From the NCBI GenBank assembly GCA_964579735.1, contig CAZOHH010000082.1:1-9807 (forward strand): a stretch of 9,807 bases of DNA, written 5' to 3'. The translations under genes were made by a program, and so were the position numbers. Positions 1 through 5,949 of this stretch are shown here, in pieces. The DNA comes from CAILLO01 sp964579735 (GTDB lineage: Bacteria > Bacillota > Clostridia > Saccharofermentanales > UBA5734). The notes below the pieces were generated by a model that was not told the DNA's origin, searched no databases, and saw only the letters and a program-made list of their open reading frames with translations. Within the stretch, counting starts at the first letter, position 1. Each line of letters begins with the position of its first letter.

Positions 1-3000
1 CAGCCGGCATGGTGGTGAAGGTGTAGGAAGAGGTCAGGGCGGCGTCCGAGTACCAGGCCGAGAAGGTGTAGCCTGCCCTGGTCGGGTCCGTGGGGGCGTA
101 CACGTCGGTCCCGAAGTCTTCCGTGATGTCGGAGACGTCGGAGCCGTCGTTGCTGTCGAAGGAGAGGGTGTACTCGTTCGCCGTCCAGTGGGCGGTCAGC
201 GTGACGTCCTCCCCGGGCATGGTGCCGAAGGAATAGGAACTTGCATCGCTGTACCAGCCGGCGAAGGTGTAGCCGGTGCGCGTGGGCGCAGTCGGCGCGG
301 TCACGTCGCTGCCGTAGTCCTGCGTGATGTCGGAGGGGGCGGTCGACCCGCCGTTGGTGTCGAACGAAATCGTGTACTGCTTGATGGCCCAGGTGGCTGT
401 CAGCGTGAAGCTTTCCGCAGGCATGGTCGTGAACTCGTAGGCGACGTCGCCGCTGATGTAGACCTGGAAGACCAGGTCGGATGATTCGACGAAGTCATAA
501 TAGTTATACCCGTCAGCGATCAGGATTTCTTCTTCAAGATCGAAGTCATATTCATATATCGGATCCATCCACATCTCTGCGACCTCGTCGCCGTCCTCGA
601 AGGGGTCCTGATTGGAGACGCGGATCGCGAAACTGTTTCCGGACGGATCCGACGTGATCATGATGGCGTAGAGCGTGCCCTGGGTCAGGGAGGGCTTGTC
701 GGCGAAGGTGAAGTCGAGCCATGCTTTGCTGTCGATGATTTCGACAGAGGCGCTCGTGGCGATCGGATCACCGGTCGGCAGCCCGTCGGAGGTCTCATAG
801 AGCGTCGCGATGGCTTTGATCGCACTCAGACCGTCCATCTTGACCGAGAATGTCTCGAGTTTCCCGTCCCGGGAGACGCGGAAGGTCTGCCCGATCCGGG
901 CGTAATCGGTCTCGGTCGCATTCCAGTTCGTGTTTTCCTGGTCGAGGGTGCTGCCGCTCTTCGCAATCCAGCCGTTGAACGAATACCCGGTCTTCGTGGG
1001 TGCGGTCGGCTCGTAGATGTTGTCTTCGAAGTGATTCGTCGACGGATCCACATCGGTGCCGCCGTCCGAGTCGAAGGTGATCGTGTAGTCGACGGCTGTC
1101 CAGTGGGCGGTCAGCGTGACGTCTTCAGCAGGCATCGTGCCGAAGGAATAGAGGCTTGCGTCGCCGTGCCAGCCGGCGAAGGTATATCCTTCGCGGGTCG
1201 GATCAGCCGGCGCGGTCACGGACGTACCGTAGTCCTGCGTGATGTCGGAGGGAGCGGTCGACCCGCCATTGGTGTCGAAGCTGATCGTGTACTGGTCGAT
1301 CATCCAGTCTGCGGTCAGCGTGAAGCTCCCGGCGGGCATGGTCGAGAACTCGTAGGCGGGTCCTCCGGCGAGATGGACCTTGAACGTGAAGTCGAAGGAA
1401 TCGTTGGCGGCCATGGCGATATAGGGTTGCTCCGTCTCGTCATAATAGGTATCTTCCTGTATCACGGTCCCGCCGGCGTAGCTGCCGGGGTAATCGACAT
1501 AGAAGCCGACCTCCGTGGCTTCGGCCTGTACCACGAGCACATAGGCATACTGGATGCCTTCGGCAAGGACGGGGGTTTCGGCGAACGTGAAGTCCACCCA
1601 GCTCATCGAGTGGTTGATCTCCACGAAGCCGCTGGTCGCGATCGGTTCGCCGGTCGGCAGTCCGTTCGAAGTTGCGAAAACGGTCATGCGGATGGAGGCC
1701 GTCGCTTCACTGCGCGTAAAGAGCTGAGTGGAGATCTTCGAAAGCTTCGAAGTCCTCGTGGTCGTGAAGGTCTGGCCGAACTTCATGACCCCCCACGAAT
1801 GCTGGTTGTTCCACTCCGGGTTGTAATTGAGGTTCCGCGTGTCCAGGGAGTCGATGACGGCCCGGTTGGTCCACCGCTTGAACGAATACCCGGTCATCGT
1901 CGGCGCGGTCGGCGCATACGTCGTGTCGCCGGAGTGGTACGTGTCGGAATCCACGTCGGAGCCGCCGTCCGAGTCGAAGGTGATGGTGTAGTCGATAGCC
2001 GTCCAGTGGGCGGAAAGCGAGACATCTTCGGCGGGCATGGTGTCGAAGGTGTAGGAGCTCGCGTCACTGTACCAGCCTGCGAAGGTATAGCCGGTCTTCG
2101 TGGGGTCTGAGGGGGCGGTCACGGAGGTCCCGTAGTCCTGCGTGATGTCGGAGGGAGCCGCGGAACCGCCGGCGGTGTCGAAGGAAATCGTGTACTGATT
2201 GGCGGTCCATGCAGCGTAGAGGGTGAAGTCCTCGGCGGGCATCGTCGAGAACGCGTAGTCGCTCTGCAGGGCGGCGTCGCTGTGCCAGCCCGAGAAGGTA
2301 TGGCCGGACCTCGTCGGTGCGGTCGGCGCCGCGAGGGCGGACCCGAAGTCCTTGGAGATGTCGCCGACGGTGGTTCCGTCGTTGCTGTCGAAGGAGACCG
2401 TATAGGAGTCGACGGTCCATTTGGCGTGGATCGTGATGTTTTCGGCGGGCATGTTCGTGAACGAATACGAAAGGGTCAGGTCCGCGTCGGAATACCAGCC
2501 TGCGAAAGAGAAGCCGGACTTCGTCGGCGCCGTCGGCTCATTGACGGACGTGTCGTAATCCTGGGTCAGAGTGGTCACTTCGGATCCGCCGTTGCTGTCG
2601 AAGGATATCGAGTACGAATCGATATCGAAGTTCGCGTCGATGTCGGAATCGCTCGTGATATCGGTATAGTCGTCCCAACTGGTGAAGGTGTAGCCGGTCT
2701 TCGTGGGATCCGTGTAGGGTTGCCAGGCATCATAGCCATAGGCGACGTTCTGGGATTCGTAGGTGCCTGCGCCGACCAGGAAATCGACGGCGTAGACGTG
2801 GGGGATCAGGTTGATCTTGAAGAGTGAATCGTAGCTCGTCGCGATGGAATCGATGATCAGGTATCCGCCATCATATACGTCCGTAATGGAGTAGCCGTAG
2901 GCGAACTTGCGGGACGGGTCGACCGACGTGAGGGTCAGGGCGTATTGCGTGCCGTCCGTCACTTCGTACTGGTTGGCGGTCACGAAGGCGAAATCGTACC

Positions 3001-3799
3001 AGGCGGATGTTCCGCCGATGCTGAGCGTCCGGCTGGTGGAGATCAGGTTCTCGGCAAGCCCGGTCGTCGCGTTTACGGAATAGAGCTGCGCTGTGACATA
3101 GGTGTATCCACTGGCGTCGGTCTTCTTCAGGTAGGCGGATACCTTGTCGACCTTGCCCGTCTTCGAGGGAGTGAAGGTCTGGGCGAAGAAGGAGACGCCT
3201 TCACTGGTGGATGCGCCAATCAGGTTCGCGGCATTGGTCTCGGATGCGGCAGGTGTCTCCAGGAAGAGCTTGAAGACCATGTCGTCGGAGGAGATCGCTC
3301 CGCGCTGGATCATGGAACCACCAGCGTACGGGTTCAACGAGGTGTATTCCGTCATCAAGTAGGAGAGGTAAGGCATCGAAATCATCAGCGCATACTGCGT
3401 GCCCGAATCGAGCGTGATCCTGTCGAGGCCGCTGAAAGCGAATCGGCACCAGCGGGTCGAGGTTCCGATCGCGCCGGAATCACTCGTGGCGAGCACGGGA
3501 CCCGTCGGGAGGCCGGAGCCATCCACCGCGTAGAGTTCAAGTACCGCATCGGCCGCAACAGCGGCCCTGAGGCGGAGGTCGACGGAGTAGACGTGCCCCG
3601 TCCGCGAGGGAGTGAAGGACTGGTAGAAGGTCGTGCCCTGCCTTTCCCCGGAGACCTGGTCATTGACCTGATCCAGCACCCGGACTTCCGGCACGACAAG
3701 GGTGCCGAAGGTCGGAACCGCGACGAACATCGCGACCAGCAAACCGACGAGGAGGATCTTCAGAGTCAGGGCGGCGGTCTTCTTCATGGAATGGTTCAT
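1..3799 (-). CDS. Large secreted InlB/List-Bact B-repeat protein with nested beta-sandwich modules (3' end outside window)
   Basis: The minus frame stays open from ATG 3799 to the window edge, giving 1266 residues and no stop, so the C-terminus and any cell-wall anchor are not visible. The start is chosen because GAGG at 3805-3808 lies 5 nt upstream; a second in-frame ATG is at 3787. Residues 5-32 form a signal peptide (MKKTA, then a hydrophobic stretch). Residues about 48-182 and 183-333 are two related beta-sandwich modules (QSFTPSRTG / QTFTPSKTG, LYAVDGSGLPTG, GTQYAL). They resemble 'choice-of-anchor'-type domains by pattern only. A degenerate B-repeat (336-390) follows, then repeats of about 68-70 residues ending in W at 461, 531, 599, 832, 900, 1137 and 1205, plus one cut by the edge. 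The repeat pattern is YTISFDTNGGS, GYTFAGWYSDA, TMPAEDVTLTAHW, typical of PF09479-like surface proteins. Repeats ending at 832 and 1137 carry inserted sandwich modules (644-814 and 945-1119). The likely role is an extracellular adhesin or surface structural protein; ligand unknown. Confidence 0.9.
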   Translation of the reverse strand, partial: MNHSMKKTAALTLKILLVGLLVAMFVAVPTFGTLVVPEVRVLDQVNDQVSGERQGTTFYQSFTPSRTGHVYSVDLRLRAAVAADAVLELYAVDGSGLPTGPVLATSDSGAIGTSTRWCRFAFSGLDRITLDSGTQYALMISMPYLSYLMTEYTSLNPYAGGSMIQRGAISSDDMVFKLFLETPAASETNAANLIGASTSEGVSFFAQTFTPSKTGKVDKVSAYLKKTDASGYTYVTAQLYSVNATTGLAENLISTSRTLSIGGTSAWYDFAFVTANQYEVTDGTQYALTLTSVDPSRKFAYGYSITDVYDGGYLIIDSIATSYDSLFKINLIPHVYAVDFLVGAGTYESQNVAYGYDAWQPYTDPTKTGYTFTSWDDYTDITSDSDIDANFDIDSYSISFDSNGGSEVTTLTQDYDTSVNEPTAPTKSGFSFAGWYSDADLTLSYSFTNMPAENITIHAKWTVDSYTVSFDSNDGTTVGDISKDFGSALAAPTAPTRSGHTFSGWHSDAALQSDYAFSTMPAEDFTLYAAWTANQYTISFDTAGGSAAPSDITQDYGTSVTAPSDPTKTGYTFAGWYSDASSYTFDTMPAEDVSLSAHWTAIDYTITFDSDGGSDVDSDTYHSGDTTYAPTAPTMTGYSFKRWTNRAVIDSLDTRNLNYNPEWNNQHSWGVMKFGQTFTTTRTSKLSKISTQLFTRSEATASIRMTVFATSNGLPTGEPIATSGFVEINHSMSWVDFTFAETPVLAEGIQYAYVLVVQAEATEVGFYVDYPGSYAGGTVIQEDTYYDETEQPYIAMAANDSFDFTFKVHLAGGPAYEFSTMPAGSFTLTADWMIDQYTISFDTNGGSTAPSDITQDYGTSVTAPADPTREGYTFAGWHGDASLYSFGTMPAEDVTLTAHWTAVDYTITFDSDGGTDVDPSTNHFEDNIYEPTAPTKTGYSFNGWIAKSGSTLDQENTNWNATETDYARIGQTFRVSRDGKLETFSVKMDGLSAIKAIATLYETSDGLPTGDPIATSASVEIIDSKAWLDFTFADKPSLTQGTLYAIMITSDPSGNSFAIRVSNQDPFEDGDEVAEMWMDPIYEYDFDLEEEILIADGYNYYDFVESSDLVFQVYISGDVAYEFTTMPAESFTLTATWAIKQYTISFDTNGGSTAPSDITQDYGSDVTAPTAPTRTGYTFAGWYSDASSYSFGTMPGEDVTLTAHWTANEYTLSFDSNDGSDVSDITEDFGTDVYAPTDPTRAGYTFSAWYSDAALTSSYTFTTMPA
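389..1303 (-). repeat. Super-unit copy 2 (B-repeat plus split B-repeat), 915 bp
   Basis: This block encodes residues 833-1137, in the same order as copy 1: a plain B-repeat (QYTISFDTNGGSTAPSDI) then a split B-repeat (DYTITFDSDGGTDVD), interrupted after GYSFNGW. The plain B-repeats are nearly identical between copies at DNA level, while the inserted sandwich modules have diverged strongly in protein sequence. A third unit begins at 388 with the same plain repeat (residues 1138-1205). Its next repeat shows no insertion before the window edge. Confidence 0.85.
1304..2206 (-). repeat. Super-unit copy 1 (B-repeat plus split B-repeat), 903 bp
   Basis: This block encodes residues 532-832 of the repeat protein: one plain B-repeat (QYTISFDTAGGSAAPSDI) followed by one B-repeat (DYTITFDSDGGSDVD) interrupted after GYSFKRW by a sandwich module. 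It is directly followed in the reading direction by a second copy of the same order. The 23-bp string starting GTAGTCCTGCGTGATGTCGG on the plus strand is at 2132 here, at 1229 in the next copy and at 314 in the third partial copy. These spacings of 903 and 915 bp match the unit lengths. Confidence 0.85.
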
Positions 3800-3814
3800 G
3801 GCTCCCTCTTTCCC

Positions 3815-3829
3815 GTCACTCAAAGTGAC
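3815..3829 (-). promoter_or_regulatory. Small hairpin in the 5' leader just before the SD of the repeat protein
   Basis: GTCACT and AGTGAC form a perfect 6-bp inverted repeat with a 3-nt loop. It ends 6 nt upstream of the GAGG ribosome binding site of the repeat protein. In the mRNA it would sit directly 5' of the initiation region, where it could stabilise the leader or affect ribosome access. The structure is short, so function is only suggested. Confidence 0.4.
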
Positions 3830-4031
3830 AGACCTGGCGAATGGACCGGGTACACGCAAACAAGGGAGGATTCCGCACACTTCCGCGAATCCACCCGTGA
3901 AGACCAGGCAGGACTTCCTGAAATCCTTTTGATGCGGCTTCTCCCCTATTCTCGCTGCGAACACGCTGAAGGCACTCGATTCCTTCACCGCAATCAACTA
4001 TCTGTAGGATTGCTTGAAGGATACTCGCTGC

Positions 4032-4053
4032 CTCTGACAAATCTCTGACAAAT
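4032..4053 (-). promoter_or_regulatory. Tandem 11-bp direct repeat, possible Pho-box-like operator
   Basis: CTCTGACAAAT occurs twice with no gap (4032-4042 and 4043-4053). Read on the minus strand, the coding direction of the repeat protein, this is TTGTCA-N5-TTGTCA. The 11-bp period places both half-sites on the same helix face. OmpR/PhoB-family response regulators bind direct repeats with this period, and the Pho box contains TGTCA-N6-TGTCA. The sites are about 235 bp upstream of the start codon, just past the upstream gene's terminator, as expected for an activator site. Identification of the regulator is inference. Confidence 0.4.
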
Positions 4054-4064
4054 CCAGGCATGCG

Positions 4065-4097
4065 AAAAACCACGGAGCGTCCTAGGCGCTCCGTGGT
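4065..4097 (-). terminator. Rho-independent terminator of the ATPase-activase-Fe-S/FMN operon
   Basis: ACCACGGAGCG at 4069-4079 and CGCTCCGTGGT at 4087-4097 are a perfect 11-bp inverted repeat around a 7-nt loop. In the minus-strand transcript the stem is GC-rich and runs into five U residues (A tract at 4065-4069). It lies about 60 nt after the TAG of the Fe-S/FMN gene at 4157. It would separate that operon from the downstream repeat protein. Confidence 0.9.
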
Positions 4098-4156
4098 CGA
4101 ATCCTCTTCCGAGTCGATGAAGGTCGGTCCCTGGTTGTGAACGGTCCGGTCTAGTC

Positions 4157-4900
4157 CTATGCCTTCGAAAGCGCGTCCGCGACGGCCGCATCGATTCCCT
4201 TGCTGCTGTAGGTAGCCCCGGCGATGACGTCGGTCACGGGAGCCTGAACGCCGAGGATTTTCTTGATGAGCGCCGTGAAGGCGCGGTTGTAGCATTTCGC
4301 ACTGTCGCCCGTCGACACCGTGGCAATGGACGCGATCTGCCCGCCGGAGACCGTCACGGCGACCGTGGTCGGCTGCTTCCGGTATCCGACACCCGTGCCC
4401 TGGTAGGTCCCGTCCTTGTATTTCGAGGCGACGGCGGTCGGAGCCTTCGTCGGAGCCGAAGTCGGCGTCGCGGCGGCAGGAGCCTTGGTAGGTTTCGCAG
4501 CCGAGGTTGTGCCGGATGTGGGCGTCGGGTCCGAAGCAGGGGTCGTACCGGGGGTGGACGTGGCTTCGGGGGGTGCGGTCGGGTCCGCCGAAGCGGTCGT
4601 GTCAGCCGGCAAGCCGACGTCGCCGGTCTTGTTCTCCGCGCCGGCGAGGTTGGACTCACCCTCGATGGCGGTCATCGCGGTCATCGTCCCGGAATCGGAG
4701 AGGAAGTCGAAGGTGCCTGAAAGATACAAGCCCGCTGTCGAAAGGATGGTTACGGCAACGAGGGCGGCGGCCATGGGTCGGACCTTGCGGGTCGCGACCA
4801 GCGGCACGATGTTCTTCCGGGGGCAGGCTTCGACGCAGGCCATGCACTGGATGCATTCCCCGGAGCCGACCGATTCGGTCTTGTAGAGCTCGATGCCCAT
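4157..4900 (-). CDS. Membrane-anchored 4Fe-4S / FMN-binding protein (5' end probably frameshifted)
   Basis: The open frame from ATG 4900 encodes 247 residues. A CxxCxxCxxxCP cluster motif is at C16, C19, C22 and C26. One membrane segment lies at about 40-62, followed by a Pro/Thr/Ala-rich linker (about 90-165). The C-terminal FMN-binding domain (about 167-247) carries GATYSS at 228-233. In the FMN_bind family (RnfG/NqrC/NosR relatives) a Ser/Thr of this motif is flavinylated by ApbE. The usual preceding Ser is Ala here (VIAGATYSS). The likely topology is Fe-S cluster inside and FMN domain outside, moving electrons across the membrane to an unknown acceptor. ATG 4900 has no SD, and the same frame upstream, without a start codon, encodes another Cys-rich stretch ending CSMGI. 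The authentic start is therefore probably ATG 4989, in another frame. Confidence 0.8.
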   Translation of the reverse strand: MGIELYKTESVGSGECIQCMACVEACPRKNIVPLVATRKVRPMAAALVAVTILSTAGLYLSGTFDFLSDSGTMTAMTAIEGESNLAGAENKTGDVGLPADTTASADPTAPPEATSTPGTTPASDPTPTSGTTSAAKPTKAPAAATPTSAPTKAPTAVASKYKDGTYQGTGVGYRKQPTTVAVTVSGGQIASIATVSTGDSAKCYNRAFTALIKKILGVQAPVTDVIAGATYSSKGIDAAVADALSKA

Positions 4901-4989
4901 CGAGCAGCGGTTCGTGCAGGCGCGGCAGTTCCCGTCAGGCGCAGGGGGCGAAAGGCCGGCGCGTTCACCAATCGAACCATTCCGTTCAT
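4901..4989 (-). other. Probable displaced 5' end of the Fe-S/FMN gene (frameshift near 4944-4948)
   Basis: ATG 4989 overlaps the activase stop as ATGA and has SD GAGGTG (4995-5000) 5 nt upstream, the best initiation signal here. That frame reads MNGMVRLVNAPAFRP and then becomes low-complexity nonsense. The frame of the downstream gene continues upstream as DGNCRACTNRCSMGI, which is the Cys-rich segment seen before CPMGI in NapH-type ferredoxin domains. Adding one C to the five-C run (G run at 4944-4948 on the plus strand) joins the two into a 277-residue product with a second Cys cluster at C22, C25 and C29. The position of the usual first Cys is Asp19. Confidence 0.6.
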
Positions 4990-5945
4990 GGCTTCACCTC
5001 GAGTCCTGCCGCGCGGAAGACCTGCGCGAGCTCCTCCAACCGGCCCTTCGGCAGCATGTCGAAGTCCGCCGCAGCGTACGCCATGTCCAGCCCGTGGTAC
5101 TTACCCTCGCCCAGCTTGTGGAAGGGCAGCAGCTGCACGAGCCGGATGCCGCGCAGCGGGCGGAGCATCGCGGCCGTCGCGGCCATGTTCTCCTCCGTGT
5201 CGTTGATCGAGGGGATCACCGGGATGCGGATGTGGATGTCGACGGAGCCATCGGCGATGCGCGCCAGGTTCTTGAGGATCCGCGCGTTTCCGGAGCCGGT
5301 CGCGCGACGGTGCGTCGCATCGTCCATGCATTTCACGTCGTACAGGAGGAGGTCCGTCCGCTCGGCCGCGCGCTTCAAGCGCTCGAAGGGCACGTCACCC
5401 GCCGTGTCTACCGCCGTGCGGAGACCCTTCGCCCGGCAGGCGTCGAGAAGCGCCAGCAGGTAGTCCAGTTGCAACAACGGCTCGCCGCCGGAGAACGTGA
5501 CGCCGCCACCCGAGCGCTCATAGAAGGCGCGGTCGCGCTCGACGACCGCCAGCACCTCGTCCGCTGTCATTTCCTTGCCGACGGCGATTCGCGCGCCGGC
5601 ATAGCAGCCTTCGCAGCAAAGCCCGCAGCGGAGGCACCGGGCGCGGTCATAGACGATCCTTCCGTCCACCATTTGCACGGCATCGTGAGGGCAGGCGGCC
5701 ACGCATTGTCCGCAGGCGATGCACTTGTCCGGGAAGGTCTGGATTTCCGTACCGGGGTCCAGCGCTTCCGGGTTGTGGCACCAGAGGCAGTTCAGGTTGC
5801 ATCCCTTGAAGAAGACCGTGGTGCGGATCCCCGGGCCGTCGTGCACGGAGAAGCGCTGGACGTCGAAGACCAACCCCCTGGCTCCGGCCCCGGAGCCGTG
5901 GGCGGGGACGGGTCCGGGCGCCGGAGCGTGCGTAGCGTCCGCCAT
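4986..5945 (-). CDS. Glycyl-radical enzyme activating protein (radical SAM, PFL-activase family with ferredoxin insert)
   Basis: This 319-residue radical SAM enzyme would cleave S-adenosylmethionine to install a glycyl radical on a partner enzyme in anaerobic cytoplasm. The signature FKGCNLNCLWCHNPE gives the SAM-cluster ligands C49, C53 and C56. An inserted two-cluster ferredoxin domain has C75/C78/C81/C85 and C104/C107/C110/C114. SGGEP at 152-156 is the SAM-binding motif. The insert places it with the TIGR02494-like activases rather than the short PflA. The first 23 residues are a low-complexity Ala/Pro/Gly tail before the conserved core (LVFDVQRFSVHDGPGIRTT), and the SD at ATG 5945 is weak. 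Translation probably depends on the ATPase gene ending 4 nt upstream. It overlaps the Fe-S/FMN gene by ATGA. No glycyl-radical enzyme is in the window, so the substrate is unknown. Confidence 0.9.
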   Translation of the reverse strand: MADATHAPAPGPVPAHGSGAGARGLVFDVQRFSVHDGPGIRTTVFFKGCNLNCLWCHNPEALDPGTEIQTFPDKCIACGQCVAACPHDAVQMVDGRIVYDRARCLRCGLCCEGCYAGARIAVGKEMTADEVLAVVERDRAFYERSGGGVTFSGGEPLLQLDYLLALLDACRAKGLRTAVDTAGDVPFERLKRAAERTDLLLYDVKCMDDATHRRATGSGNARILKNLARIADGSVDIHIRIPVIPSINDTEENMAATAAMLRPLRGIRLVQLLPFHKLGEGKYHGLDMAYAAADFDMLPKGRLEELAQVFRAAGLEVKP

Positions 5946-5949
5946 TCCG

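Larger units (their letters stand above)
3800..4156. other. Non-coding leader/intergenic region between repeat protein and Fe-S/FMN gene
   Basis: This 357-nt gap holds three recognisable items: the terminator of the right-hand gene at 4065-4097, an 11-bp tandem repeat at 4032-4053, and the leader hairpin at 3815-3829. The short frames crossing it have low-complexity Arg/Pro-rich translations, no good start signal, and overlap the terminator, so I call no gene. Because the terminator isolates the repeat-protein gene, its promoter must lie between about 3830 and 4064. I could not find a convincing -35/-10 pair there. Confidence 0.6.

Noticed and set aside
1031..2110. Long plus-strand open frame of 359 codons opposite the repeat protein
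   Set aside because: It is antisense to a clearly conserved repeat protein. Its own repeats (such as VEGDRV and PVGGQRDV) are the complement of the B-repeat coding sequence, and GC-rich codons keep it open.
1..2700. Regular repeats suggesting a CRISPR array or minisatellite
   Set aside because: Periods are about 205 and 905 bp, in-frame multiples of 3, and the translation is a known protein repeat family; there are no short repeats with spacers.
2945..4048. Plus-strand open frame of 367 codons
   Set aside because: It runs antisense to the signal peptide and sandwich modules and through the leader, with no domain character or SD.
4940..4952. Programmed -1 ribosomal frameshift at the C5 run
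   Set aside because: The site does not fit an X XXY YYZ slippery heptamer, since the A-site codon CTG would not re-pair as CCT. An indel is simpler.
4507..5463. Plus-strand Arg/Ser-rich open frames opposite the Fe-S/FMN and activase genes
   Set aside because: They are complements of the Pro/Thr linker and of GC-rich radical SAM coding sequence, with no start signals or recognisable domains.
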